A stretch of DNA of 64,000 bases from Culex pipiens pallens (lineage: Eukaryota > Arthropoda > Insecta > Diptera > Culicidae): assembly GCF_016801865.2 (NCBI RefSeq), contig NC_068939.1, forward strand, positions 93,948,067 to 94,012,066, given 5' to 3'. The translations under genes were made by a program, and so were the position numbers. Shown piece by piece: positions 45,800 to 58,576 of this stretch; the first letter of the stretch is position 1; each line of letters opens with the position of its first letter. Below the pieces are notes generated by a model. The model searched no databases and was not told the DNA's origin. It saw only the letters and a program-made list of their open reading frames with translations.

Positions 45800-46790
45800 T
45801 TTCGGTCATTCGACTTGTTTTTGTATTTTTTAATCCCACTGAAACTTTTTGGTGCCTTCGGTATGTCCAAAAAAGCCATTTTGCATCATTAGTTTGTCCA
45901 GGTTTGTCCATATAATTTTCCATACAAATTTGGCAGCTGGCCATACAAAAATGATGTATGAAAATTCAAAAATCTGTATCTTTTGAAGGTTTTTTGATTG
46001 CTTTGGTGTCTTCGGGAAAGTTGTAGGTATGGATACGGACCACACTGGAAAAAAATGTTACACGGTAAAAAAATTTTTGGTGATTTTTTTTTTAAACTTT
46101 TTGTCACTAAAACTTGATTTGCAAAAAAACACTATTTTTATTTTTTTTGTTATAGAGGACATCAAATGCCAACTTTTCAGAAATTTCCAGGTTGTGCAAA
46201 AAATCTTTGTCCGAGTTATAAATTTTTAAATCAATACTGATTTTTTTCAAAAAATCGGAAATTTTTGCAATCAAAAAGTACTTGAGTAAAATTTTCAAAA
46301 AGTGCACCGTTTTCAAGTTAAATTAGTGCACATGTTTGCCCACTTTTGAAAAGAAATAAATTGAAAAACTGAGAAAATTCTCTAAATTTTGCTTTTTTGA
46401 ACATTGTTGATACGACGCTGAGTTGCTGAGATATTGCCATGAAAAGGTTTAAAAACAGGAAAATTGATGTTTTCTAAGTCTCACCCCAACAACCAGGGAT
46501 GGTATTTTCTCGTTTCCTCGCCGATGGCGAGGGTTTTTAGATATCGTCCCTCGCTCAAATCGTCAAATTTTCGGCGTTCTGTTTTTTTTTCGGTGCAAGA
46601 ATCTAATCAAATCAATCAGAAAATCCGTTCTGAAGATATAGATTTACGCATATTAACATAGCCTTTTGTATGGAAAGCTGCTCAAAATTGTATGGATGCT
46701 TGGACGAACTAACACTGCCAAGTATCTTATTTAGTTATGGAAAATAACCCACAAAGTTTCAACCTATTCAAAAACCAAATCCACAAAATT
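45800..46790 (+). repeat. Diverged family C copy, interrupted
   Basis: Blocks 'ttggtgtcttcgggaaagttgtaggta', 'ccatacaaaaatg' and 'tcactaaaacttgattt' align with 16268-17700. At 46492-46600 a foreign piece beginning CAGGGATGGTATTTTCTCG (hAT-like start) interrupts it. The right terminus resumes at about 46655-46780 ('ttgtatggaaagctgctcaaaattgtatgga'). Confidence 0.6.
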
Positions 46791-48342
46791 TGGTCATCGT
46801 AGTCATCATTTGTTCAAATTGAAATACAAATCCCCAGCCAATAAAGCAAGCTAAACGAGCCCATTTCGTCCATAAACTACTCTAAATCACGACAAATCTT
46901 CAATGATTTTCAATTCCAGTTGCGTTCCGACCCAGCTCGCCCTGTCCCCAAGCAGCTGCCCCGATGTGTGTAAGCCTGTCTCTGCCAGCACTAGTGTACA
47001 GAAACGGTTTCGTGGCGTTGCAAAAAAAAATCTCAAAAAAAACAGAAACGTAGTATAAATCACATCCTTCCTTAGGACCCAAATCACTGGAGTGCTAAGC
47101 CAATAAATTACCAATCATGCATTTGCGCCATCGTTAATCCTTTGCTCTTTTGCATTTCTCCTGGACCCTCTGGGCTCTGGGAAAGTTCCGGCGTTTGGAG
47201 CCATTTTGTTCGGAAACGTGTGCAACAGCCCTCCACTATTTCGACGTCCTTGTGTCGTCCAAAAACGGGTTTTCCAGCTGCTTTGAAGCGATCTTTTCCC
47301 ACTGGCGCCATTGCTCACACTCTCATGGTCGTCGTCGTGTCACGCCGAGTTGCCTGCTCTTTTGGCACTTGGTTTCGGGAGGGAGCTTGGAGATTTAAAG
47401 TTTTCCGTCGTCGTCGGTCCTCGGCTTGTGATGGTGATGGTGTGATTTTCCACAGTTTTGGGATGTAACAAATGCGAAGCAGATGGAAAAACTCCGATCT
47501 CGTCGTTCTCGGTTTCGGGGAAAAGTAGCAGCTTTGGCTTTACACTGCTGGAATGTGACCTCTTCCGGACAAGCGCAAAATATGTACAATTCTAGCCGGT
47601 CAAAAGGGGTCATCCCAAAACAAAAACACATGCGAATGCAACGGCTGCTGCTCACACAAGTGAGCAATAGAGACTAAACCGAAACGACAGTTTAATTCCC
47701 CAAATTAAAAATATGCTTCGCAAGGATTTAGATTTATAACCCCCGGATGTTCTTGTTGCTAGAGCTGGATGGTCTGGAAACGAAGATAGGGTTGATAGTT
47801 TAACATTTTGCTCTATTATCTTGGGATGGTTGCAAATTTCTGATTTTTTTTTTTTTCAAGAAAGTCATTTTTTAAAATCCTTATAAATATTCCTTATAAG
47901 CCAATTTCAAGTATTTTTGTGTTACCATTATAATCTGGATACAGAATAGTGGTTTGCAAAGCGACCTCAATTTAAAACTGTCAAAGCGGAACTAATTTAC
48001 TGTTTGCAAAATGATAACAAGAAGTGGCAACTATTGTAATCGATCTATAATTTACTTTACAAGGATTGAAAAATGAAGTCGAGCTTGTGAGGTATTCGAA
48101 GTCAACAAATCTTAAGAAGAGTGTTGAAATCGAGATTTAGCATTCGGCACCTGCCAAATAGGGTACATTATCCATTAGTGGACCCCTTTCCTATAGTGGA
48201 ACCTCTGAAGGGTTTTTGATGAAAAAATCAATAAAGTCCCAATTTCAAGCGTGTTTTTTGTCTGCAAATCTTTTATTTGGCATGTTCAGCAACATTGAAA
48301 ACAATGTTGATAGACATTGAATTGTCCTTGTTTTGTTTTCAA
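46791..48342. other. Intergenic, with a GC-richer stretch at 46.9-47.7 kb
   Basis: The stretch 46900-47690 has higher GC, CGTCGTCG runs at about 47328 and 47406, and no matching repeat family. It may be regulatory or part of an unseen gene. The overlapping frames on both strands have no domain I recognise. Confidence 0.35.
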
Positions 48343-48475
48343 ATGACTCCGACTCTGGCTTTCTGAGTTAAGCCGACTCCGACTCCGTTTCCGTCTCCGG
48401 CTTTCAGCTCCATACGACTCCGACTCCGACTTCAGCTTTCAACCAATTTTTGACTCTGACTCCGACTACGACATC
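48343..48475 (+). repeat. Imperfect CGACTC hexanucleotide minisatellite
   Basis: Repeated GACTCCGACTCC-type units are interspersed with TTTCAGCT-like units over about 130 bp. They are degenerate and non-coding. Confidence 0.8.
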
Positions 48476-48504
48476 AACCTTGGCATCATCTCAGTATTAA
48501 TAAT

Positions 48505-48870
48505 ATAGGGGTAAGCGTGATTGCCTCTCACCGTCTCGGCCTGGGTTCGATCCCAAAAGGTACCAGTGGCATTATCGAGACGAGATTTGTCTGATCACGC
48601 CTTCCGTCGGACGAGGAAGTAAATGTAGGCCCCGTTCTAACCTAGAGACTAGGTCGTTAAAGGTCCAGGTGTAGGAGTCATCTCCCTGGGTCCTGTCTCG
48701 GTGGAGTCGCTGGTAGGCAGTTGAACTAACATCCAAACGTCATCAGTTTGGGGTGGATGGAAGCTAAGGTGTAAAAGAGGTTTGCAATTGCCTCAACAAT
48801 CAAGCCTTCGGACACTTAGTTTTGAGTAGGAATCTCGCAATCGAGAACGCAATGCTGACATGTTTACTTC
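48505..48870 (+). mobile_element. tRNA-derived SINE, diverged
   Basis: It has a B-box-like GGGTTCGATCCC at about 48543, then 'cttccgtcggacgaggaagtaaatgtaggccccg' and 'ggtgtaggagtcatctccctgg', matching the minus-strand SINE at 13581-13985 in the same order, and 'caatcaagccttcggacac' near the end. The A box is poorly preserved, so it is probably 5'-truncated. Confidence 0.7.
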
Positions 48871-49294
48871 ACACTTATGTAAATACCGTAAACCGGGGTC
48901 ACATTGATGTTCGGGTGACATTGAAAGATTGATAAATATTTTTTTTTTGCAAATGATAAATACAAATTAAATACAAACAGAACAGATTAATCATACTAAG
49001 CTTGGTAGAGAAATGTTCAAAGTATCTCAAGAAGTAGTTCAAAATAAATTTGATGTATATATAATTAAGGATGCATTAACAAATATGACTATTTCAATAC
49101 TCTTTGAGTGTCGTGTTTTTCACAGTTAAAATGAGTTAGACTCGGAAAACGGACAGCATCTTCGAATTCTTTGCACAATTTCTCACTAAGAACAGTCAAA
49201 ATAAGTTTCTACGTTAAATATTTTAAGCGTAATTGAAACAGAAATCCAAAAAATCCTCAGATTTCAGCCAGTTTTTGTTTTTTGAATAATAAAT
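48871..49294. other. Intergenic, with a lone MITE terminus
   Basis: 'taccgtaaaccggggtcacattgatg' at 48885-48910 matches the ends of the 1497-1711 MITE family, but no inverted partner was found. Confidence 0.4.
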
Positions 49295-50180
49295 GGGTAA
49301 TTCTCTACCAACTCACACGAAATCGTGAAAAGTTGCCCCGACCCCTCTTAGATTTGCGTGAAACTTTGGCCTAAGGGGTAACTTTTGTTGCTGATCACGA
49401 ATCCGAGTTCCGTTTGCTTATATACATCACAAGTTATCGCGATTTTACGAAAAAAAAGTTTTGAAAAAGTTACTTTTTGCGTTTCTCTTTGTTTCGTCGT
49501 TCGTGTCTGTCGCGGGTGACCATGAACGGCCATGATCGATGACGACCAACTTTTTCAAAACTTTTTTTCGTAAAATCGCTATAACTCGTGATGTTTATGA
49601 GCAAACCACTTATGTCTATATATTAATTTTTTTGTAATTGTTTGCTCTACAACTTTGTAGAACATTGTTACACTCTAAAAAATAACCCTGCAAAGTTAGA
49701 AAAAACACGAAATTTTAAAATGAAAAATTTTGTTCTAAATGAAAAAATACCCTTCTCGGTCAATGTGGATTCGAAAAGTACATTAAATTTCCCAGAAAAT
49801 GGCATGTTTCAAAAAATTTTACAGTTGAGTAACGGAAAATCGGAGAATTTTTTAAACTTTTTTAGTGTTTTTTTCGACGAAAAATATTTTTTTTTCGGAA
49901 TTCTGAGTACGCCATCATATCGGGCGTCTAATTTTACATAAAAGTCCCTTTGACACCAAATTTCTATCTCATCACCGTTTCAGGCTGCAAATGATTGAAA
50001 AACACCTCTTTTTTCGCATGTTCAAAAATGGAAGGGGTCGTACCTTCCCTCCGTCACGAGATATCAAAAAACGGACCTCGGATTCGTGATCAAGGGCAAA
50101 AGTTACCCCTTAGGACAAAGTTTCACGCAAATCGAAGGGGGGTCGGGGCAACTGCTATGTGAGTTGGCGGAGAATTACCC
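49295..50180 (+). repeat. Family B repeat, full length
   Basis: It begins GGGTAATTCTCTACCAACTC and ends GAGAATTACCC, with matching inverted subterminal blocks ('cgacccctcttagatttgcgtgaaactttg' against the inverse at 50110-50150). An internal inverted pair around 49435-49570 ('ttttacgaaaaaaaagttttg' and 'caaaactttttttcgtaaaa') adds a small hairpin. AAAT-like bases flank both ends. It is the best-preserved member of family B here. Confidence 0.82.
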
Positions 50181-50548
50181 AAATAACTTAAAAAATTATT
50201 GCCTTGTGAGAGGCAACCACGCTTACCCCTACGCCAAAGGTCCCAGCTGTTTGAGAGCTTCACGGTGTGTTTCCTAGTTCAAACTTAGGATAAAAAAATC
50301 GGCAAGTCTGGGGGTCTAAAGCAACTTTTTTTTTAAGATTTTTTTTTTCGATTTTATAGGATTTTTCTTCAGAAAAGTCGATGGAAATCGTTGGGTTCAT
50401 GTTCATATCCATCCAATATCTTATGAGTGTGCCTCAAGCGACTCTTAATTACATATTTCTAGATTAAATTTTCAAAACAACCTATACCTCATGGGTTTCC
50501 TATGCAGATACAGTATGTAAAAAAAGTATTTACACCCCTTGGGCACTA

Positions 50549-51951
50549 CCCGGGCGGAAAGTGAGTTGGTGGATATAACTTCGAACTATCTTGGCTTGTT
50601 TATTCGCATCTTGCTGTAAACTCCTCGAGTTATGACGACTTTTGAAACCGACTGCGTATCATGGAAAGTATATTCCATGATCATACTGCATTATCTACAG
50701 TTGATATTGAGCTGTTAGTGGTAGTTTTTTTGGACTTAGCAAAAATTTCGAAAATTTTATTTTTTCCAAAATTTTACCCGAACATCATGAAATGATTATT
50801 TTGACTTTATTTCAAATTTATACTGGACTTAGCAAAATTTGCAGTCACTGACAGAATTTTCAATTTCCGACACTTAGAATAATTTTCATGAGCTGATATT
50901 TTAAAGTTTGATTTTATTTATGCTGGACTTTGACATTTTTGCGTATATTTTTTAATTCTTTACTTTTTACAGAAAAAGCATTTTTTTGGGACTTAGAAAA
51001 TTTTCGGGAGGTTGGAAACATGATAAAATATTTTGATGTTTATTTTTGCTTTGAACCAAAATTTCGGAAAATTCGTCGAAATTACAGGAAATTTTCGTCC
51101 GATTTTTGCAAAAACATCAGTTTGTTCCTAAGATAATGTCCCTAACAAAACGTCTTCATTGAAATTTTGAAATTCGAAAGTCGGTTTTTAATAATTATTG
51201 ATATACCCCCTACAAAAATCGTTCCGGCACTTAGAAAATTTACGGGATCCGTATCACGACAAGATTTTTGGTAGAATTTATTAGATTTTCAGGACTTTGC
51301 GAAATTTTTGCTCTCAGCCAGTTGAATATTTTTCAACATTTTGAAAAATTATTTTGATAAGAAACATTACCAGGCTTTTTGAAATTTTACTTTGGATTTT
51401 TGGACTTATGCAATTTTAGGAATATTTTCATAAACTTTTATTTTTAATTTAAAAAAATGGAATATAGAGACTTTGGATTTTTCGTGATTTGGAAAATTAT
51501 TGTGACATTTTGGCATTTCAACGCTTTCTCCACAATTTTTTTAATGAGTTTTTAAAGTAAAATAATTTTTCAACTTTGAAAAATCTTGTTTTGATGTAGG
51601 TGCGTATATTCCTGCAATATTACTCATATTTGTGAAGAGAAAGAAGGGGGGGGGTGTCTGAATTGTGGCGGGGTGCATTAAAAACCAATAAAATTATTTT
51701 TGGGATCAAAATCTACTTTATGAACTTGATATGATTTTTGGAAGATTTCAGTTGTTTGCTACTATAAACTCAACTTGATGTGGCATTGTTGGTCAAATAA
51801 ACTCAACAAGATTTTTCGCAGATACGCCTCGAACAATTTATGTTCGTGGCCATGTTCGGTTATCTCTTAACCATACCCTGGGGTGAACTTGACTTGTTCG
51901 TGTTTTTACGAACATGGGTAGATTTTTCCAAGATGCAACTTTCTGCCCGGG
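50549..51951. mobile_element. 1403-bp TIR element nested in P
   Basis: The ends are CCCGGGCGGAAAGT and the inverted ACTTTCTGCCCGGG (one mismatch), flanked by TA (50547-50548 and 51952-51953). The uninterrupted version of the site is visible at 10748-10756 and in the other arm. The interior is AT-rich, with repeated 'ttttggacttagcaaaa'-like phrases and no transposase. Confidence 0.88.
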
Positions 51952-52889
51952 TATGCACATTTTGTGATGAAACATGTAAAAAATTTAAAGTTTGACAGGA
52001 ACCTAGTACTACGTTTTGTTCAGAAACTCATGCCAAACATTTTGCTACAAAAAGCTCATGAAAAGATGATTTCTATAAAAAGTTATATAACAAATACTAT
52101 TACGAAAATAAAAAAGGCGCAAAAAAAGTATGTACACCTTTCAAAAAATTAACATAAATAATGTTATTTGTTGACAAATCACCATAAATCCAGTCTCCCA
52201 ACTCCAAATAGGCATCCTTGACTGATTAAAAAAATAATTTGGATTGAATATAAAGTTTACTAACTACTTAGTATAAAAGTTTATATAACTCTGGAAATTC
52301 TATATAAAACTTATCTAAACTTAATTTTGCAAACTTTTAATTCAACTAAATGTCAATATATTACCATATAATTGCTAAATAAACATTTTGGAGTGGGTAT
52401 AACACCGTTTTGGGGGTATTTGTATCGATAGAATAGATTTTTCGTTGGAATTTCGTACCAACCCGGAATTACGTCGTAGGAAAATCCGCCGGCATCCGAA
52501 CCGGTCCATGATTCACAAGTCAACCTATGTGGAATCGAAAAGGGCATAAAATTTCCGATCTTTTGATACCCAAACATCTACGTTTTCTTTAAAACCTACG
52601 TTTTTAAATACCTGGGCAAAAAGTAAGTTTGATCCACGAGAACAAAAATTACGAAATTCCATACATTTTTGGCAGGTTGCTCAAACGAAACCATAACAAC
52701 GTTTTTGCTTAGGTATTTAAAGACGTAGGTTTTAAAGAAAACCTAGATGTTTGGGTATCAAAAGATCGGAAATTTTATGCCCTTTCCGATTCCACATAGG
52801 TTAACTTGTGAATCGTGGACCGGTTCGGATGCCGGCGGATTTTCCTACGACGTAATTCCGGGTTGGTACGAAATTTTAACGAAAAATCT

Positions 52890-53147
52890 GTCTGCCTGTG
52901 TGGATCAATCGGACCGCGCACTGGACTCACAATCCAGAGGTCGCCGGTTCGAATCCCGAGGCGGACGCAAAAAATTCTAAGTGTAAATATAGGTTTTCGG
53001 TGCCCTCTCCCCGTGCCATACCTTCACACTTAGGAGACCCGGGAGGCGGAGTCTTGTCGCAAAAAGAACGATACACGCCTGTGGATCCGTTGACGAAACC
53101 GCAAGGTTTAAGAGGGCCACATTATAAGGTGTTACGTCGATTCCGTT
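52890..53147 (+). mobile_element. tRNA-derived SINE nested in P, 16-bp TSD
   Basis: TTTTAACGAAAAATCT occurs at 52874-52889 and 53148-53163. The head has A-box-like GTGTGGATCAATCGG, anticodon arm CTGGA-CTCACAA-TCCAG and B box GGTTCGAATCC. The body matches 24504-24753 in the opposite orientation. It ends in a T run. It breaks the right arm of P at a point where the left arm is intact. Confidence 0.9.
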
Positions 53148-53778
53148 TTTTAACGAAAAATCTATTCTATCGATACAAATACCCCCAAAACGGTGTTATA
53201 CCCACTCCAAAATGTTTATTTAGCAATTATATGGTAATATATTGACATTTAGTTGAATTAAAAGTTTGCAAAATTAAGTTTAGATAAGTTTTATATAGAA
53301 TTTCCAGAGTTATATAAACTTTTATACTAAGTAGTTAGTAAACTTTATATTCAATCCAAATTATTTTTTTAATCAGTCAAGGATGCCTATTTGGAGTTGG
53401 GAGACTGGATTTATGGTGATTTGTCAACAAATAACATTATTTATGTTAATTTTTCGAAAGGTGTACAAACTTTTTTTGCGCCTTTTTTATTTTCGTAATA
53501 GTATTTGTTATATAACTTTTTATAGAAATCATCTTTTCATGAGTTTTTTGTAGCAAAATGTTTGGCATGAGTTTCTGAACAAAACGTAGTACTAGGTTCC
53601 TGTCAAACTTTAAATTTTTTACATGTTTCATCACAAAATGTGCATAGTGCCCAAGGGGTGTAAATACTTTTTTTACATACTGTATCTAGATTTGACCTCA
53701 ACTCAAAAGTTTCCAACCCAAATTTACCAGATTTCTAGCTTTCTTCGAAATAACCCCAACATCCAAGCGGAAAAAAAC

Positions 53779-54492
53779 GACCGAATAAAAATCATTTCTT
53801 TGTACAATTTGTCATAAAAATACAGCGACAGATTCCCCAGATACAAATTCGAGCATAAAACATTGCTAAACTTAGCGTATTTCAATTAAAAGCTATTTAT
53901 TACCCAAAAGGTTCCCAACATTATTTTTTCAATCCTCTGCCATACAACACTAAAATATTTTGAAACATTTTCGAATCAATCACATTGTAAAGTCAGTTTT
54001 CTGAAAAATATCCATAAAAAAGTATCAATTTTGGTTCATTTTAAGCAGAGAAATACCCAATTTCGTAAAATAAAAAGTGAATTTCTCCAAAATTTGTGGA
54101 TTTGATTCCCATTTAAACGATGAAAAATATTATAGTAGGCAGTGTTCATCGTTTGAATGGGAATCAAATCCAGGTATTTTGAGAAAAGTCACTTTTTATT
54201 TTATGAATTTGGGTATTTCTCTGCTTATAATGACCCAAAATTGAAACTTTTTTATTGAAATTTTTCAGAAAACTGTTCTCTACAATGTGATTGATTCGAA
54301 AATGTTTTAAAACGTCATAGTGTTATATGGCAGAGGATTAAAAAAATAATTTTAGGAACCTTTTGAGTAATAAATAGCTTTTAGTTGAAATACTCTAAGT
54401 TTAGCAGTGTTTAATGCTCGAATTTTTATCTGGGCAGTCTGTTGCTGTATTTTCATGAAAAATTGTACAAAGAAAAGATATTTATTCGGTCG
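53779..54492. repeat. Near-perfect 714-bp palindrome (element J)
   Basis: The ends are CGACCGAATAAA and TTTATTCGGTCG. The arms of about 340 bp match throughout ('ttgattcccattta' against the inverse at about 54160) around a centre near 54135. It lies inside the H region. Origin unknown; a fold-back transposable element is likely. Confidence 0.85.
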
Positions 54493-55215
54493 TATTGAGG
54501 TTTCCACACGAAGAAAAAAGAATTCCCAAAATTTTTAACAAGCGTTCATGAAAATGGGAACCTCGAACAATTAGGTACTAAAGCCTTATGTCAATTTTTA
54601 TCTACAACGGTAAAAAACACGATCAAAAACCATTTCTGATCACTTTTTTTCATTTAAATGCAAAACAAAATATGACGAGACAACATTTTTTCGATGGATC
54701 AACTATGGTCCCCTTGGAACGAGCTGTCAAGTAGGAGCTTTTCTGTCAAGAAGGACCGCGAGGTTAATTTTTCAAAATTGATTTAAAAATCCATTTTAAA
54801 CTCATTGTGGTCGTACAAAGGGTCATTGTACTCAGAAAAATAAGCTTTATCGCTGTAAACAATAATATCAGCAATCCAAGCTTCATTTTAGGACCCAATT
54901 GAACACTTTGGAAAAACGTACCATGAAATTTGAACACTTTGTTCGTGGTTCCCATTTTCATGAACGCTTGTTCAAGATTTTAGGAACTATTTTAGGGGTT
55001 ATTTCAAAGAAAGCTAGGAATCTGATAAATTTGGGTTGGAAACTTTTGATTTGAGGTCAAAATGTAATTAAGAGTCGCTAGAGGCACATTCATAAGAAAT
55101 TTGATGGATATGAACATGAACCCATTGATTTCCATCGACTTTTCTGAAAAAAACCCTATAAAATCGAATAAATGTCATAAAAAAAGTTGCTTTGACTCCC
55201 CGACGGAATATTTCG

Positions 55216-58014
55216 CCGGACCCCGCAAATTGTCGCGAAAGAGCCCTTTTTTCATGGAGCCAAATATCAGACCTGCCGAATTATTTATCTGAATGTTCTC
55301 GAAAAAAAACACCGTAAAATATTGATCCTTGCACTGTAACTTGGATTTGGCCCGCACTTTTCTCTCGCACTTTTGACAACAAAATTTCCAAAAACTAGGC
55401 AACCAGCAGTTGTTTATTTACATTTCTAGTCGCAGTTTCCACCAAACTGGCCATTCGCACTTTAAAATTGCGATTGACAGGTGAGCAACATCGGCTCGCT
55501 TTGATAATTTTTTGAGAAAATTGAAATTTCCCAAGCCAGTTTGACAAGTCGCAATTCTTTATGTAAACTAATGTCAAAAACATAAACAATGACTTTTATA
55601 TCCCGCCGTCTGACATGCATGATTTTTAAAACCCGCCAAACAAATCGCAGCAAACTGGTTGTTGTTAACCTATTTTTTAGATTGGTGAAAATTTTTGACG
55701 GGCGTGAAAGGGATTGGTTCCAGGATTGGTTAGTAGTACATATTTTTGCTTTTTTATTGGTAATATTATTTAATTTTCTTTTCACTAATTTAAACACGTT
55801 CTCTACAGCTTTCAAAATGATTTCGCTCCAAACCATTGGAAGCTCGTGCCGTCACCGAGCACACATCAACCAGACCGGATCCCATCTTAAAAGGCCTGGA
55901 AAAGGCTCCTTGTCTAGCTCGACCAAGCGCCATCTGCGATCGATAGCAATAATTTAGTGCGAAGTCCAAGTTAGTGAGAATTGCACAATATATTTAAATT
56001 AGAATAAACCTCAGGTTCGGACATCACTGTCGGATTGCTCAATTCCTCAAGCCTGTCGTTTGTTCACGGCTGTCACTGCCAGTCAGTCAGTTCAAACCCT
56101 CCACCATCAACCTTGCCTTCAGAATAGGCTGAGGAATTTCCCAGCTGCTGCTGCTGCGGGCAAAACTCTCAATTTAAAGACCCCCCATTGCTACCTTGGA
56201 AGCTTTCGCCAGTGTGACACCCACTGCTCCCAGTAAAGCGGTAAGTAAATGGGCTGGTGCCATCACTGCAAGCTCCCTGCTTTAATCTTCCAATACACAG
56301 GCCATAAATTTTCACTCATGTCAAATGTCGTTTGAATAAATGTCTTCTTTATCGTACCCAGCTCGGCTCAACGTGTGTGTGTGCGTGCTGGATTGTTGGT
56401 GTGCACTTGGGTGTGCTCGTCCCCAAGGTGGAGATCACGGACAAAGCCAGAACAGTGCCAGCGATCTGTAGATGGCGCTTTGCAGTTCATCCACGTATTA
56501 GGAGCAAACAATCCCATCCAAACATGGGACGACGATAAGAGACAGAGACAGGGAGTTAGTCGATGAGGTTTAGAGCTCATTTTGCAGTCGGATTCTGGCC
56601 CGTTTGTCCCTTAACCCATAATGGAGCATTATTTTACAGCATGGCAGCAGGGTGTTTCTGGATGGCTTGCTGCCAGTTACACACCACGGATTTAATGATG
56701 CACACGCAGAGCTGGTACAGTCTGAGTGTTGTATGGATGGTGTACTACAAACCCAGACATCAACCACTGACGGCATCAGCAGCGGGTGGGAGTCAATTTC
56801 AGATAACCCTTTGGTCCTGAGTTCTTGGTTGAAAACGGTTGAACGGGTTTGCGCTTTCGGTGTTGTTTGGTGCCAGTTGGGTGGTTCTTTATGGACGGTG
56901 CACTTGTTGAATTTCCATACGTAATTATGACAACGAATTGCAGCAAAATTATTTGCGTACCAAAGCAGTTTTATGCACTCAGTAAGTAAAGATCTTTGTG
57001 AACTTAATTTAAAGTTCATTTTGCATCAGAACATTTTGCTAATGTTTAATTTTTTAACATTACAAATCGATCCAAAAGTTTCCGAGATATCGCCATTTGG
57101 ATAATGTGGTTGAGAAAAACTAAATTTTTCACAAAATGTTGATGGGAAGTTAGTGGAAACTGCACAAAAAGTAGCTGCCCTATTTATAAATTCAACTTGT
57201 CTCTAAATTATTCACATAAGGTAAATTTTTGGTGATGTTTGAAAACATATTCCTGAAATTCCAACACTCCTTGCAAAAACAATCGAATTATGAATTCTTC
57301 AGATGACTCAGTTATGATAATCAAATATAGAGTATTTGTTACGAGATTTGAAGATAAATTTTGAAACAAAGTGCGCCTAAATTGGCGCAAACAATCAATT
57401 CAAGTTGAAATCTGGAAGGATCATGAATAAATTTATTGAATAATTTAACATGAAATATTGCGTGATTCGACTCAACGTACGAACTTTAAATCAATTTATT
57501 CAGATATAATGTTTAAATCCTCTAATGCTCTTTTAATGTTTTTTTTTTTTTGCAATTTATTTACCTCCTTGGTCAATTTGATGTACAAAAATCTTTTCTG
57601 TTTTTGTTGCTGATAGAATTTGATTGATTCTGCCAACATTATTACATTTGCCTTTTTAGATTTTTCATATTTTACAAAAACTTTTTATTCATCTTTATTT
57701 TATTTTTTGCATGCTTTTCACGTTTTATACTTAAAAATGATAACACTTGATTGGTAAAAAAATGCAATGATTTAAAAAATCGTACCAAAATCCATTTTTC
57801 AACCAAATTTTTTATCTTGAAAATGCATTGGAAAGATGAACTCATAAAATTTTAGAAGATTTATTGGTTGGAAATTTTATTGTTTTAGGTGCCTTTGCCA
57901 ATGTTTTAAAAAATGTAAATTTTTAGGGGTCAACTTTGGCTGTGTTTTTATTAACATTTCCTATATTTTAAGCAAAAAGAAGTATGCAGTAATTTTTTTA
58001 AGTGTCCTAGACTA
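55216..58014. other. Mostly unique intergenic sequence
   Basis: The stretch 55840-56900 is GC-richer and repeat-free. A donor-like GCG|GTAAGT lies at 56240/56241 after a CTG-rich run. A 122-residue plus frame (55589-55957) and a 149-residue minus frame (56570-57019) have no domain I recognise, and other frames are open as well. From 57000 the sequence is AT-rich with nothing assigned. Confidence 0.35.
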
Positions 58015-58244
58015 CACCCAAAAAAATATTTCTGATTGTTACATCATTTATGATGTAATAATTTTGCAAGTCTTTAAACATTTAAATTCAAATGCAATTT
58101 GATATAAATTTGCAACAAATTATACGTAAAAACATGATTTTACGTGTAATTCAACCGTTTACGTCGAATCTCAAGTTTACATCAACTGAGTTTACATGTG
58201 ATTCATTTTTTCCGTGTCGAGTAAATTCACATATTTTTTCTGTG
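58015..58244. mobile_element. 230-bp MITE with TA duplication
   Basis: The ends are CACCCAAAAAAATATT and the inverted ATATTTTTTCTGTG, flanked by TA (58013-58014 and 58245-58246). The style matches 58742-58914 and 22027-22238. The interior is AT-rich with no ORF. Confidence 0.65.
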
Positions 58245-58576
58245 TATGCCTCTACGCTTTTTTTACAATTGAAATGATAATGGTGCCATTTTATAGTGAA
58301 ATTGTGAAAAACAAGCAAAAAAATTAAAGTAACTGTAACAACATAACAAATAAGATAGGCAAAATTTAATTATAGAAGGTGGCAGAATAGGCCAAATACT
58401 ACCAAAACAATCATAATCTAAAAAAAATAAATTCAAATTAAAATACTTAAAATAAAAACATAAAAGAAGAGAAGAAACGTTTTTCGTAGAACGAAAGTTA
58501 ATCATAATTACCTCCTGAACGCGGGAAAAATAAAAAAATCGGAAAACGGTTTGCAGACGGTTTGGTCTAAAATGGT
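58245..58576. other. AT-rich intergenic, no feature seen
   Basis: Overlapping minus-strand hydrophobic frames (58263-58708) are typical of A-rich plus-strand DNA and have no motif. Confidence 0.4.

Larger units (their letters stand above)
50511..53682. mobile_element. Palindromic TIR element P with two nested insertions
   Basis: The ends are CAGTATGTAAAAAAAGTATT and its exact inverse, flanked by TA (50509-50510 and 53683-53684). Removing two insertions leaves about 1.5 kb, made of two inverted arms of about 650 bp around a short centre near 52620-52700. A transcript would fold into a long hairpin. The half copy at 10713-11350 matches one arm. No transposase remains. Confidence 0.88.
50310..55215. 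repeat. Outer palindromic element H, hosting nested insertions
   Basis: The left arm (about 50320-50454: 'aaagcaactttttt', 'cagaaaagtcgatggaaatc', 'tcatgttcatatccatc', 'gactcttaattaca') reappears inverted at about 55062-55205. A second arm segment (53692-53757) pairs with 55000-55060. Element P (50511-53682) and a further palindrome (53779-54492) interrupt it. Boundaries are approximate. Confidence 0.7.

Noticed and set aside
55589..55957. 122-residue plus-strand frame as a gene
   Set aside because: No motif recognised, a long frame is open on the opposite strand, and there are no flanking splice signals in phase.
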